From NCBI GenBank assembly GCA_013003395.1, contig JABDJC010000220.1, forward strand, positions 1 to 53,445: 53,445 bases of DNA, written 5' to 3'. Positions 17,161 through 24,799 of this stretch are shown here, in pieces; within the stretch, counting starts at the first letter, position 1, and every line of letters starts with the position of its first letter. The position numbers and the translations under genes are program-made. Origin of the DNA: Acidimicrobiia bacterium (lineage in GTDB: Bacteria > Actinomycetota > Acidimicrobiia > Spongiisociales > UBA5794). The notes under the pieces are model-generated. The model was not told the origin of the DNA, made no database searches, and saw only the letters and a program-made list of their open reading frames with translations.

Positions 17161-17712
17161 GTGTGGCGACTCGTGGCGGTGAGACTGCCGATACCGTGGG
17201 ACGACTTTGGGTTTCCATCACCCGTAGACCTCGGCGGAACGATTCTTCTGGACGGAGAGGTCGCTTGGGAGTGGGAGTCAGACACCGAACCTGATGCCGC
17301 TGCACCTGCATTCGAGATCGATCGGTGCGGACCGGCTCGAGCGAAAGACGGTCCGGCAGGGTGGTCGGTCGATCACGTCGTCCTGATGGTGCCGAGCCTC
17401 GACGCTGCGATCGAGACGTTCGCGTCGAGCCACATGCGCCCACGGCTGCGTACATCCATCGACGGGCGAGCCATGGCGTTCTATCGAGCGCACACGGTCA
17501 TCGAAGTCATCGAGTCGCCGGTGCGGAGTGCTGCGCTGTACGGCATCGCCTTGACGACCGACGAGCCGCTCGAAGTAGTGGCGCTGCGGTGGAGGTCGCT
17601 CGGGCACGAAGTAACCGATCCGAAGCCAGCGATTCAGCAAGGACGCCGGATTCTGACGGTTCGGGGCCTTGGCTCCGGTTTGGCGATCATGTCGGCAGAT
17701 CGAGCACGCTAG
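17161..17712 (+). CDS. VOC / glyoxalase-like domain protein
   Basis: A 183-residue cytosolic protein. Residues about 75-181 look like a vicinal-oxygen-chelate fold. WSVDHVVLMVPSLDAAIETF is the first beta-alpha unit, with the His typical of a metal ligand. AFYRAHTVIEVIESP is the strand that normally ends in a Glu ligand, and GIALTTDEPLEVVALRW followed by LGSGLAIMS is the second half. The N-terminal 70 residues (MWRLVAVRLPIPW) are of unknown type. Start is GTG 17161, one base after the Clp1-like stop, so the two genes are very likely one transcript. Enzymatic function is unknown. Confidence 0.6.
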   Translation: MWRLVAVRLPIPWDDFGFPSPVDLGGTILLDGEVAWEWESDTEPDAAAPAFEIDRCGPARAKDGPAGWSVDHVVLMVPSLDAAIETFASSHMRPRLRTSIDGRAMAFYRAHTVIEVIESPVRSAALYGIALTTDEPLEVVALRWRSLGHEVTDPKPAIQQGRRILTVRGLGSGLAIMSADRAR

Positions 17713-17948
17713 AGGAGCGAGTGGGCCTCGAGCGAGGCGCGCAAAAGCCCAAGGAACCTCGACTTCGAATCCCGCACTTCCCCGAACGAGTCTCGCTGAA
17801 TCGGCACCTTGGGCCTTGCTTCGCCAACTTACGAAACCGGTTCGGGGCGAGTCAATACGGCTGAATCGGGCGATTTCTGTGCGGCAACTCTGTATAAATT
17901 CACGTAATTGGAGTCAAATGCTTGTTGGGACTCGTCCGAATTGGTGAG
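17713..17948. other. Non-coding stretch, no gene seen
   Basis: About 236 bases between the VOC gene and the DnaA-box-like cluster. No convincing reading frame on either strand. The right part (about 17880-17930) is locally AT-rich for this genome, including TGTATAAATT and GTAATTGG. A TTCGAATCC segment near 17764 resembles a tRNA T-loop, but no cloverleaf can be folded around it. Confidence 0.5.
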
Positions 17949-18003
17949 TAGTCCACAAATCCACAGCTGTCCACAGGAGGTTGTGCACAAGCGCTGAGGA
18001 CAA
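17949..18003 (+). promoter_or_regulatory. Cluster of DnaA-box-like sequences
   Basis: Four 9-mers, each one mismatch from the actinobacterial DnaA box TTGTCCACA, fall within 55 bases: TAGTCCACA at 17949, CTGTCCACA at 17967, TTGTGCACA at 17981, and TGAGGACAA at 17995 (reverse strand TTGTCCTCA). A weaker AAATCCACA is at 17957. An AT-rich segment lies just to the left. No dnaA, dnaN or parAB gene is in the window, so this may be a replication origin, an accessory DnaA-binding site, or chance. Confidence 0.5.
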
Positions 18004-18014
18004 GTTTCTCCAGC

Positions 18015-18440
18015 CTATTTTTCGCGAGGAGCGAAACCGATTCTGATGATTTGGCGGAACGTGGTTTCGATCAGCTCGTAGATGCTGCCGATGACCTCGT
18101 CCAGAGCGTCATCGTCGAAGTCCTTCACTGGCACGCGCCCGACGAGGAAGATGTCTCGTCGTTGGTCCAACGCGAAGTGAGTGCGCCAGGCCGGCCAGCT
18201 GCGAGCGAGCAGCAGTGCGAATACCTCTTCCCTCGAGTGAGGCGGCATCGGCCCCACGTACGCCTCGCAGCCGACGGTCAGATCGCCGACATCGAACCAG
18301 ATCGTGGTGAAGTCGCGGACTTGCTGAGCCATCCTGATGCCCCAGCGGCCCTCGTACTCGCCGGCCCAGACAACGTCGGATGCCTCGTCTTCGACCATGC
18401 GCAACGTCACGGTCTCGAGTCGTTCGCGAACCGGGGGCAC
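18015..18440 (-). CDS. YbjN domain-containing protein
   Basis: A 141-residue cytosolic protein of the YbjN/type III chaperone-like fold family. The pattern of alternating strands and one long helix is seen in RWGIRMAQQVRDFTTIWFDVGDLTVGC-type segments (read with interruptions), the tract RDIFLVGRVPV, and a final amphipathic helix (LDEVIGSIYELIETTFRQII). In mycobacteria a ybjN gene also neighbours mshA. Start is GTG 18440, sharing one base with the mshA stop (TAGTG), so expression is coupled. Biochemical function is unknown. Confidence 0.8.
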   Translation of the reverse strand: MPPVRERLETVTLRMVEDEASDVVWAGEYEGRWGIRMAQQVRDFTTIWFDVGDLTVGCEAYVGPMPPHSREEVFALLLARSWPAWRTHFALDQRRDIFLVGRVPVKDFDDDALDEVIGSIYELIETTFRQIIRIGFAPREK

Positions 18441-19651
18441 TAGTCGTCCTCGCCGACGATTCCGGCGTACAGCTCCAACAGGCGGTTCGCGGTGGCGGTC
18501 CAGGAGAACTTCTCGGCGTTCTTCACAGCCCCAGCCGACAGTTGCTCGGCCAACGCAGGGTCGCTGAGAATGCGAGAAATGGTCGCAGCCCACACCTCGG
18601 GGTCCCAGCTGTCGAGCAGGTAGCCAGATTCGCCATCGTCGACGACGTATTCGAGGCCGCCGACGCGAGCAGCAACGACCGGAACGCCGCACGCTTGTCC
18701 TTCTGCTGCGACCAAGCCGAATGACTCAGAACGCGACGGCATCACGAGGACGTTGGCGGCGCGGTAGAACTCGGCAAGTTGATCGTGGGGTTGGGCAGGC
18801 ACGAAATGCGTGCGATCGACCATTCCGAGTTCGACGGCCATCTTCTCGACTCGGTCCAATTCTGATTGGCCCTCCGGACCGCTCGGTCCCCCCACCACGA
18901 CGAGATGGACGTCGTCGAGAGCGCTGACAGCCTCCAGCGCAACATCCAGTCCCTTGAGCGGTTGAATCCGGCCGACGAACAGCACGATGGGGGCGTCGAC
19001 CATGCCGATCCACGATCTTGCCTCGCTTCGGTCACCAGGGCGGAAGATGTGGTGGTTGATCCCAGGAGGGCTGACGCACAACCGCTCGGGCGAGGCACCG
19101 TAATGCTCCATGAGTTCGTCAGCTTCGAGCGGAGTCGAGGCCACGACGCAATCCGAACGGGAGATCACTTCTTGCTCGGTCGCCAGTCGGGCGCCGCTCG
19201 ACGGTTCCTCGTCCGCCCGGCGAGTCAGATCTTTGACACGTCCCAACGTGTGGAATGAATTCGCCAGTGGCACCTCGAGTGCCTCTTTCACGAGGATCCC
19301 GGCCCATCCCGACAGCCAATAGTGGCTGTGGATCAGGTCATAGCCGCCGTTGTCGTAGCTCGTCGCGATGATCCCTTCGGCGAATTCGTTGACGTACGGC
19401 CACAGGCTCCCGATCGGCAGAGGCTCTGGCGGTCCGGCCGTGAGGTGAAACACTCGATACCCATCGGCGACCTCGATGACGTCTTCGTCGGTCGTGTTCG
19501 TTCTTCTCGTGAAGACGTCCACCTCGATGCCCCGCTTCGCCATCGTTGCTGCGAGTTCGTGGATGTACACGTTCATGCCGCCTGCGTCTCCGGCTCCAGG
19601 TTGAACCAGCGGACAAGTGTGATACGACAGATACGCGACGCGCTTGATCAA
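18440..19651 (-). CDS. mshA: D-inositol-3-phosphate glycosyltransferase, mycothiol biosynthesis
   Basis: A 403-residue GT-B fold glycosyltransferase (GT4 family). MshA joins N-acetylglucosamine from UDP-GlcNAc to inositol-3-phosphate, the first step of mycothiol synthesis. The N-terminus SYHTCPLVQPGAGDAGGMNV contains the inositol-phosphate-binding GDAGGMNVY motif typical of MshA. The C-terminal domain has FVGRIQPLKGLD (sugar-nucleotide site), PSRSESFGLVAAEGQACG (E-x7-E motif) and GVPVVAARVGGL. Start is TTG 19651 within a four-base TTGA overlap with the upstream gene. The next gene, ybjN, starts on its stop codon. Some related GT4 enzymes make other sugars, but the motif match is strong. Confidence 0.85.
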   Translation of the reverse strand: MIKRVAYLSYHTCPLVQPGAGDAGGMNVYIHELAATMAKRGIEVDVFTRRTNTTDEDVIEVADGYRVFHLTAGPPEPLPIGSLWPYVNEFAEGIIATSYDNGGYDLIHSHYWLSGWAGILVKEALEVPLANSFHTLGRVKDLTRRADEEPSSGARLATEQEVISRSDCVVASTPLEADELMEHYGASPERLCVSPPGINHHIFRPGDRSEARSWIGMVDAPIVLFVGRIQPLKGLDVALEAVSALDDVHLVVVGGPSGPEGQSELDRVEKMAVELGMVDRTHFVPAQPHDQLAEFYRAANVLVMPSRSESFGLVAAEGQACGVPVVAARVGGLEYVVDDGESGYLLDSWDPEVWAATISRILSDPALAEQLSAGAVKNAEKFSWTATANRLLELYAGIVGEDD

Positions 19652-20556
19652 CGTTGGCCTTCTATCACGAACAGCTCGCGTTCCGAGGCGCCGAGTCGGA
19701 ACTTGTAGGTTTCGTCACCCTTGAGGAAGTCGAACCGTTCGTGTCCCAAGTCGATGGCTCGCTCGATCAGTGACGCAAGCATCACGACGCCAGGGGACAC
19801 GTCTTGGTACTCGGGATCGTAGGCAGAGTTGTACAGGTAGTAGCCCGATGGACCGTCCCAACCGAAGGCTCCAGCGACCGGAGCGTCGTGGCCTGAGCCG
19901 TAGAGCAGGTACAAGTCTGCGTCGCCATCTTCCAGCAGCGCCTTGAAGAAGCCGGCCATGTCTTCGTTCATGAACGACCCTTTGTCACCAGAGGCTCTGC
20001 GATGCATATCGATGAACACGTCGAGACCTTCCGGACGGTCTTGGACCGTCGGATCGCCAAGTGCAGCGGTGAAGCGACGTCGCTTGCGGCGAGTCTCGTG
20101 ACGTTCCTTCTTGCCGATCATCATGAGATACTCGTCGAAGCTCGAGGGCAGCGTCATCACGGCTGCAACGGTGTGTGATTCTTTCGTGTGGTCGATACCA
20201 GAGGCTGTCAACGCCTCCGAAATCGGCTCGCTGGCCTCGATCGGCAGTGAGTCCAAGGTGAACGCCGTTCCTGCATCGAGGCTCGAGAGATAGTCGGCAA
20301 CCACTCGGGGGCCGTGCTGGCCGAGCGGGGAGTGATAGTCGGTGAGGTCGCTCTCGCCCGCGAATTCGATACCCTTCGCCGAGCGTACGAAGACCGCAAG
20401 ACCGTCGTGATCTTCCGCAATGATCAGGTCGTCGACCTCGTGATTGCGATGGGTCCACCACGTCTGCAGGTAGCTGCGGAGTGGAAACGGGCCAACGGCG
20501 GGAGCCGATGGTTCCAGCTCGAAACCTGGCGTCGACCAATCGCGATGCAGTTTCAT
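19648..20556 (-). CDS. FemAB/CelD-like GNAT-fold acyltransferase
   Basis: A 302-residue protein of the BioF2/FemAB-like GNAT superfamily. An N-terminal lobe (about residues 25-130, LRSYLQTWWTHRNHEVDDLIIAE) leads to a C-terminal lobe. That lobe contains KKERHETRRKRRRF, then LLYGSGHDAPVAGAFGW and YYLYNSAYDPEY, ending HERFDFLKGDETYKFRLG. The last motif is diagnostic of CelD/BcsL-type acetyltransferases linked to envelope polysaccharide or peptide modification. Start is ATG 20556, with GAGGTGA just upstream, two bases after the asparaginase stop. It overlaps mshA by four bases. The acyl acceptor is unknown. Confidence 0.8.
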   Translation of the reverse strand: MKLHRDWSTPGFELEPSAPAVGPFPLRSYLQTWWTHRNHEVDDLIIAEDHDGLAVFVRSAKGIEFAGESDLTDYHSPLGQHGPRVVADYLSSLDAGTAFTLDSLPIEASEPISEALTASGIDHTKESHTVAAVMTLPSSFDEYLMMIGKKERHETRRKRRRFTAALGDPTVQDRPEGLDVFIDMHRRASGDKGSFMNEDMAGFFKALLEDGDADLYLLYGSGHDAPVAGAFGWDGPSGYYLYNSAYDPEYQDVSPGVVMLASLIERAIDLGHERFDFLKGDETYKFRLGASERELFVIEGQR

Positions 20557-20558
20557 GG

Positions 20559-21488
20559 TCACCTCAAGTCCGGAACCATTGCGCCAACGGCGACGCCGCC
20601 TCCCAACACGGGAGGCCTGGCGACGTGGCCGAGATCTGATGTCCCAGCTTCCGACAGCATATTGCGTCGATTTGCCACTTCCATCAACCCGACCATTGCC
20701 ACGTCGAGCGAGCCCTCCCAGCTCTTCACGGCCACGCCGACGCCTCGATTGCCGGCGCCGACCAGTCCCATGGCCCCAATCTTCAGCGCGGCACTCCACC
20801 AGGCGCCGAACGCGCCATCAGGTCGCAGGGCGTCTCCTGAGAGGGAAGGGAAGCGACTGATCGCATCACGCACCCGCGCGAAACGATCGTCGGTCGAAAA
20901 CCGAGCAAACGCAATGGCCAAGCTCTCGGTGGTTCCCCGGAGTGTGGGAAAGCCGCAGCCGTCGACCCCAACCGGTGTGGGTTCTGCTCCGCTCACCTCA
21001 CGAATGAGGTCGACGACTCGTTGTTGTATTGGGTGCTCGGGTGATTCGTACGAGTCGAGGGGGAGACCTGCCGCACGTGCCGCCAAGAGCGACGCAGCAT
21101 GCTTGCCCGAACAGTTGTGGAACAGCCGTCGAGGCTGATCGCCGGCGCGCACGACTCGGTCGCGTGCGGCACGGCTCATAGGCCAGTCCCGAGGACATCG
21201 CAGCGCCTCATCGTCGAGATTGGCCTTGGCGAGTATCTGCGTCACGTATGCCAGATGGATCGGATGTCCCCCGTGGCTGGCGGACGCTACCGCTATCTCC
21301 TCCGGCTCGAGCTCAGCTCCGAGTTCGAGGGCGATGGTCGCCTGGAACGGTTTGATCGCAGAGCGATAGAAGATCGGGCGAGTCGTGTCGCCCCACGCTT
21401 GGAGAACTGCGCCTTCTGCATCCGCAACACACGCAGTTCCATCGTGAAATGCTTCGGTGAGTCCTGAACGAACGGTGCGCGCCAGCAC
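20559..21488 (-). CDS. L-asparaginase II family protein
   Basis: A 309-residue protein of the asparaginase II family (the Rhizobium etli AnsA type, unrelated to E. coli AnsA/B). Conserved segments are FYRSAIKPFQA (about residues 40-50), ASASHGGHP (about 67-75), the HNCSGKHAA motif (about 123-131) with Ser and Lys, and VDGCGFPTLRG (about 173-183). Members hydrolyse asparagine to aspartate and ammonia in the cytosol. Start is GTG 21488, abutting the stop of the RsiG-like gene with no gap. It is part of a six-gene minus-strand run. Confidence 0.88.
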   Translation of the reverse strand: MLARTVRSGLTEAFHDGTACVADAEGAVLQAWGDTTRPIFYRSAIKPFQATIALELGAELEPEEIAVASASHGGHPIHLAYVTQILAKANLDDEALRCPRDWPMSRAARDRVVRAGDQPRRLFHNCSGKHAASLLAARAAGLPLDSYESPEHPIQQRVVDLIREVSGAEPTPVGVDGCGFPTLRGTTESLAIAFARFSTDDRFARVRDAISRFPSLSGDALRPDGAFGAWWSAALKIGAMGLVGAGNRGVGVAVKSWEGSLDVAMVGLMEVANRRNMLSEAGTSDLGHVARPPVLGGGVAVGAMVPDLR

Positions 21489-22028
21489 CTAAGAGCGGAG
21501 CAGCTCGTCGATGTCAGCGAGTCCGTCTCGGTAGCGGCGTGTCAGCTCACCCTGAAGGAGTTCGTACCTGTCGTAGACGATGCGCCGCTGGTCGGAGATC
21601 TCACTCTCCACGTCCGTGAGGAGCGTTTGGATGCGCTCCAACTCCTCGGAATCGAGGTCAGGGAGGTGAGCGAGGAAGTCGTCGCCCAGGACCCGATCGA
21701 TGGCGCGCTTGCCGTCGTCGGGGAGATCAGGAATCGAGACCGGGATGGCGCGGCCCGTCCAGCTCGCGGTGTCGCGGGACTCGCTGCCGGCGAGAATCTC
21801 CGGAAGCGCTTCGATCAGTGATCGAGTCTCCTCGCCGGCCCGACGGCGCAATTCAAAAGCGAGAAGGTCCATTCGGCCGTGCAGCAGTCTGCGGTAGTAC
21901 GACAGTTCTGTGTCGAGGCCGTCGCAAAGCAACCTACGTTCGCGGAGTTGGTCGAGCGGAAGGTCGGCGACTGCCTGAACGAAGTCGTCGTCGGCGATGA
22001 TGTCGATGCGTCTGCGGCGGTCTGTCAT
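21489..22028 (-). CDS. RsiG-like protein, possible c-di-GMP-binding anti-sigma factor
   Basis: A 179-residue, strongly helical protein of the type annotated as aerial mycelium formation protein. RsiG of Streptomyces binds c-di-GMP through two helices with the motif E-x3-S-x2-R-x3-Q-x3-D and then holds sigma factor WhiG. Two matching helices are visible: DTELSYYRRLLHGRMD (D-x3-S-x2-R-x3-H-x3-D, about residues 34-49) and ESEISDQRRIVYDRYE (E-x3-S-x2-R-x3-Y-x3-E, about 147-162). The key Ser and Arg are kept in both, but Gln is replaced by His or Tyr. A linker with Pro and Asp lies between. Start is ATG 22028. No whiG-like sigma gene is in the window, so the partner is unknown. Confidence 0.65.
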   Translation of the reverse strand: MTDRRRRIDIIADDDFVQAVADLPLDQLRERRLLCDGLDTELSYYRRLLHGRMDLLAFELRRRAGEETRSLIEALPEILAGSESRDTASWTGRAIPVSIPDLPDDGKRAIDRVLGDDFLAHLPDLDSEELERIQTLLTDVESEISDQRRIVYDRYELLQGELTRRYRDGLADIDELLRS

Positions 22029-22038
22029 TGGCGAGACT

Positions 22039-23130
22039 TTAGCAACGGGCAGCGAGGGTGGGATACGGGTTGACCGGCCCGCCGCCACCGGGGTGGACTT
22101 GGAAGTGCAAGTGCGGTGCTCCGCCTCGTGCGTTGCCGCTGTCGCCCACGAATCCGATCGTCTGACCGGCAGCAACGGTGGCACCAGTAGCCATGCCACT
22201 GGCATAGCTCTGGAGATGAGCGAAGTAGTAGCTGTTGCCGTCGGTGGCGTTCAACCAGACGGTTATCCCGCCGAGGCTGCTGTTGCTCAATCTGACGGTA
22301 CCGGCGGCAACAGCGCGAATTGGCGTGCCGAACGGAGCGAAGACGTCGGTGCCCTTGTGAGTGCGTCCGCCCGATCGCGGGAAACCCCAGTCGTTGATGA
22401 AGCTCGCCCCAGGCACCGGGCACACGAAACCAGGCGTAGCCGCCGCGCTGATGCCTGCTGCGGCTCCCTGCTTTCGAGCCTGCTCGAGGAGACGAAGGCG
22501 TCGCTGCTCTTCTTCGAACTTGAGTACCGCCGCTCGGTTTGCGTCTCTCGCCTCGTGGTACTCGGCATCTGCGGCCTCATATAGGGCTTCCACCTGGTCC
22601 ACCAGCACGGCTGCTTCCGCCTCGAGGACGGCGACACGTTCCTGATCGGCTTCGAGTTCGACCTTGAGGCGGTCCATCTCTCTCCTGACGGCCGCGAGCC
22701 GATCCAGAGCAATGAGATCACGGTCAGTAGCTCGACTGATCAGTTCCTGGCTTGTGAGCACATCCTGAATGGAACCCGCCTCGAGGGCCACCTGGATGAG
22801 ATCTTGACCACCGCTGGTGTAGGCCTCCAAGACGAGGTCGCGTGCCTGGTCGCGCAGGGAAATGACCTCTTGTTCGTACTCGTGGATGCGCTCGAACAGC
22901 GTTGCGACTCGCCAGTTGAGATCGGCAAGTTCGCCATTCACCTTCTGATACGCCGTCACGGCCTCGTTCAGTTCGGCGGCAACGGCTTCGAGTCGCTGCA
23001 CCGCGGCATCGACCTCTGCCTGAGTGCGTTCGACCTCATCCTGGGACTGCGCACCGGCAGGGACGGAGGAGAGAACGGTCAGTGCAGCGGCAAACGCCAC
23101 CAGGACAAAAAAGGGTTTGAGACGCCTCAT
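22039..23130 (-). CDS. M23 family peptidase with coiled-coil (EnvC/NlpD-like)
   Basis: A 363-residue exported protein. Residues 1-27 form a signal peptide ending VPAGAQS. Residues about 30-225 are a long coiled coil in two arms (from EVERTQAEVDAAVQRL to FEEEQRRLRLLEQARKQ), as in EnvC and the N-terminal part of RipA-type proteins. Residues about 245-363 are an M23/LytM domain: THKGTDVFAPFGTPI contains the zinc-binding HxxxD site (H-K-G-T-D) and HLHFQV the second HxH site. The zinc-binding residues are therefore present, and endopeptidase action on peptidoglycan during growth or division is likely. Start is ATG 23130 with GAGGTT upstream. The RsiG-like gene begins 10 bases after its stop. Confidence 0.88.
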   Translation of the reverse strand: MRRLKPFFVLVAFAAALTVLSSVPAGAQSQDEVERTQAEVDAAVQRLEAVAAELNEAVTAYQKVNGELADLNWRVATLFERIHEYEQEVISLRDQARDLVLEAYTSGGQDLIQVALEAGSIQDVLTSQELISRATDRDLIALDRLAAVRREMDRLKVELEADQERVAVLEAEAAVLVDQVEALYEAADAEYHEARDANRAAVLKFEEEQRRLRLLEQARKQGAAAGISAAATPGFVCPVPGASFINDWGFPRSGGRTHKGTDVFAPFGTPIRAVAAGTVRLSNSSLGGITVWLNATDGNSYYFAHLQSYASGMATGATVAAGQTIGFVGDSGNARGGAPHLHFQVHPGGGGPVNPYPTLAARC

Positions 23131-23226
23131 AGAGAACCTCACGTTAGTGACGGCGGCAGAATTGAGCACTTCGAGTATCGGTCGCATGACTCGGAGACCT
23201 GAGATGATCGCTTAACCTCCGCCTCG

Positions 23227-23598
23227 ATGAGAGAGCTGCTGTGGATTGCGGTCGGTGGTGCTGTGGGCTCCGTTGCCCGTTACGGCGTCTTCAAGGCGTT
23301 CTCCGGAACGGTCGGAACCATGGTTGCGAACATCACGGGGGCCTTCGTTCTTGGATTCGTTGTGGGGGCCTTCTCGCAGAAACTGGATCCAGTGATCGGG
23401 CTGGGAGTGACCGTCGGCCTCCTCGGCGGCTACACGACGTTCAGCACTTGGATGTTCGATTCGGTCCAGTTGTGGCGTGATGGTCAGTTCGCCGCAGCAT
23501 CGATCAATGTGGGGGTTGCGGTTCTGCTCGGCTTGGCTGCGGCCGGTGCAGGTCTGGCCCTCGGACTGGCGGTCGACAAGGGGCGTTCTGCGGTCTGA
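23227..23598 (+). CDS. crcB: Fluoride channel (Fluc/CrcB)
   Basis: A 123-residue membrane protein with four hydrophobic helices that exports fluoride as an antiparallel dimer. Family motifs are GGAVGSVARY (residues 10-19), ANITGAFVLGF (about 34-44, with the conserved Asn) and GGYTTFSTW (about 67-75), which forms the central Na+ site and the Phe box. Only one copy is seen, while many actinobacteria carry two in tandem. No fluoride riboswitch could be recognised in the 96-base divergent region upstream. Confidence 0.92.
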   Translation: MRELLWIAVGGAVGSVARYGVFKAFSGTVGTMVANITGAFVLGFVVGAFSQKLDPVIGLGVTVGLLGGYTTFSTWMFDSVQLWRDGQFAAASINVGVAVLLGLAAAGAGLALGLAVDKGRSAV

Positions 23599-23605
23599 GT
23601 CTTGT

Positions 23606-24598
23606 TCAGCCGAACAGCAAGAACACGACCCAGAAGAGGCCGGCGGCGAGGTACACACCGTCGAAAGACGAAAGCAGGCCGGGAGCCTGCTCGGTGTGCA
23701 ACACGGAACCCGCCCTCACCAAGCCACCAAATGCGGACCCGGCGAGTAAGCCGGCAGTGACCGCGGCGGCGCCGAGGAGTGTCAACGGGAAGCCCAGCGT
23801 GTCGGTGGTGAGAGCAGCCACGATGCCGACGACCACTGCAACGGCGAGAGCGGCAAGATTCGGATCGACCGGTATGGCCTCACCGAGCCGCAGCGTGATC
23901 CAGACTGCCGCCGCGACTGCGGTTCCCATGGCCAGAAATGCCGTCGTGGCGGTCGTCGATTCCAACCGTATGAGCGCAAGGCCTCCTGCACCGAGGCCGG
24001 CGATCAACGCAGTGAGCGCGGTGATCGCAATCGAGTCAACGCCCCGCCCCGACTGTCCGATGATCGCCCACACGAACGTCATCATGAGTGCGATGGCCAA
24101 CGCAATGGCGAAGCCCGCCCACCCCCACACGTAAGCGCCATTGGCCGCTGCGGCCACCGCGATCAGCGGCGGAAAGATGTTGATCGGCACGTTCCGAGCC
24201 TGACCAGCTTCGACGAGATCCCATACCCAGGCGAGGCCAATCGCGACGAGCACGAATACGAACACCCGGAGCGAACTCAGGTTGGCAGCGAACAGGGCGA
24301 CGAGGAGGGCCCCGATGATCGCTTCGCCGTACCAACTCGGCGTAGAGGTTGCCATGGCTTCGGCACCGCCGCTCACCGGTGGGATGACGGCCACTTCGTC
24401 GCTCGCAGTTACCGCCGTCGTCAACTCTGCCATGTCCCCGTTGACCCACACCTGGGCAGACGGCAGGCCGGCAGCAAACCGGTCGCCGAACTGAGCTGCC
24501 GCAGCTTCGAGGACTTCCGAAACATTGTTGCCGTCTACTTCCGTCGACCCGACGCCAGCGGCTTCCCTCAGATTCGCAAAGAGGCGAAGTTTGGCCAT
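23606..24598 (-). CDS. MoaD ubiquitin-like domain fused to CdsA-like integral membrane protein
   Basis: A 330-residue fusion. Residues 1-78 are a complete MoaD/ThiS-type beta-grasp domain: KLRLFANLREAAG at the start, WVNGD in the middle, and DEVAVIPPVSGG at the end, with the Gly-Gly that MoaD uses as its C-terminal sulfur carrier. The frame then runs on without a stop through AEAM into about eight to ten membrane helices (residues 90-330). The last segment (SAFGGLVRAGSVLHTEQAPGLLSSFDG with the following helix) recalls the C-terminal signature of CdsA (phosphatidate cytidylyltransferase) but lacks its K-D and PGHGG residues. An ATG at 24355 (residue 82) could restart translation of the membrane part alone. 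It converges on crcB with a seven-base gap. Confidence 0.7.
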   Translation of the reverse strand: MAKLRLFANLREAAGVGSTEVDGNNVSEVLEAAAAQFGDRFAAGLPSAQVWVNGDMAELTTAVTASDEVAVIPPVSGGAEAMATSTPSWYGEAIIGALLVALFAANLSSLRVFVFVLVAIGLAWVWDLVEAGQARNVPINIFPPLIAVAAAANGAYVWGWAGFAIALAIALMMTFVWAIIGQSGRGVDSIAITALTALIAGLGAGGLALIRLESTTATTAFLAMGTAVAAAVWITLRLGEAIPVDPNLAALAVAVVVGIVAALTTDTLGFPLTLLGAAAVTAGLLAGSAFGGLVRAGSVLHTEQAPGLLSSFDGVYLAAGLFWVVFLLFG

Positions 24599-24799
24599 CA
24601 GTACGTCCGCCCGTGAGCAGGTGCGGTCGGAGAGGCGTTGGGTTGGATGTCGAGTCTCGCGAACGTCATCGGCAAGGGGTCTCCTCAGTTCCTCAGCTTC
24701 GTGCGCATCGGTTGGCCAGGGTACTCGAAGCCAGCTGTGGAACGAGCGTTGCAGCGCCGACTCGGCGCACAAGATGCCCGATTGGGCAACAATGGCGAA

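Noticed and set aside
17755-17800. tRNA-like T-loop sequence (TTCGAATCC)
   Set aside because: No acceptor, D or anticodon stems can be paired around it at tRNA spacing on either strand.
23131-23226. Fluoride riboswitch upstream of crcB
   Set aside because: The short divergent region does not show the conserved fluoride aptamer sequence.
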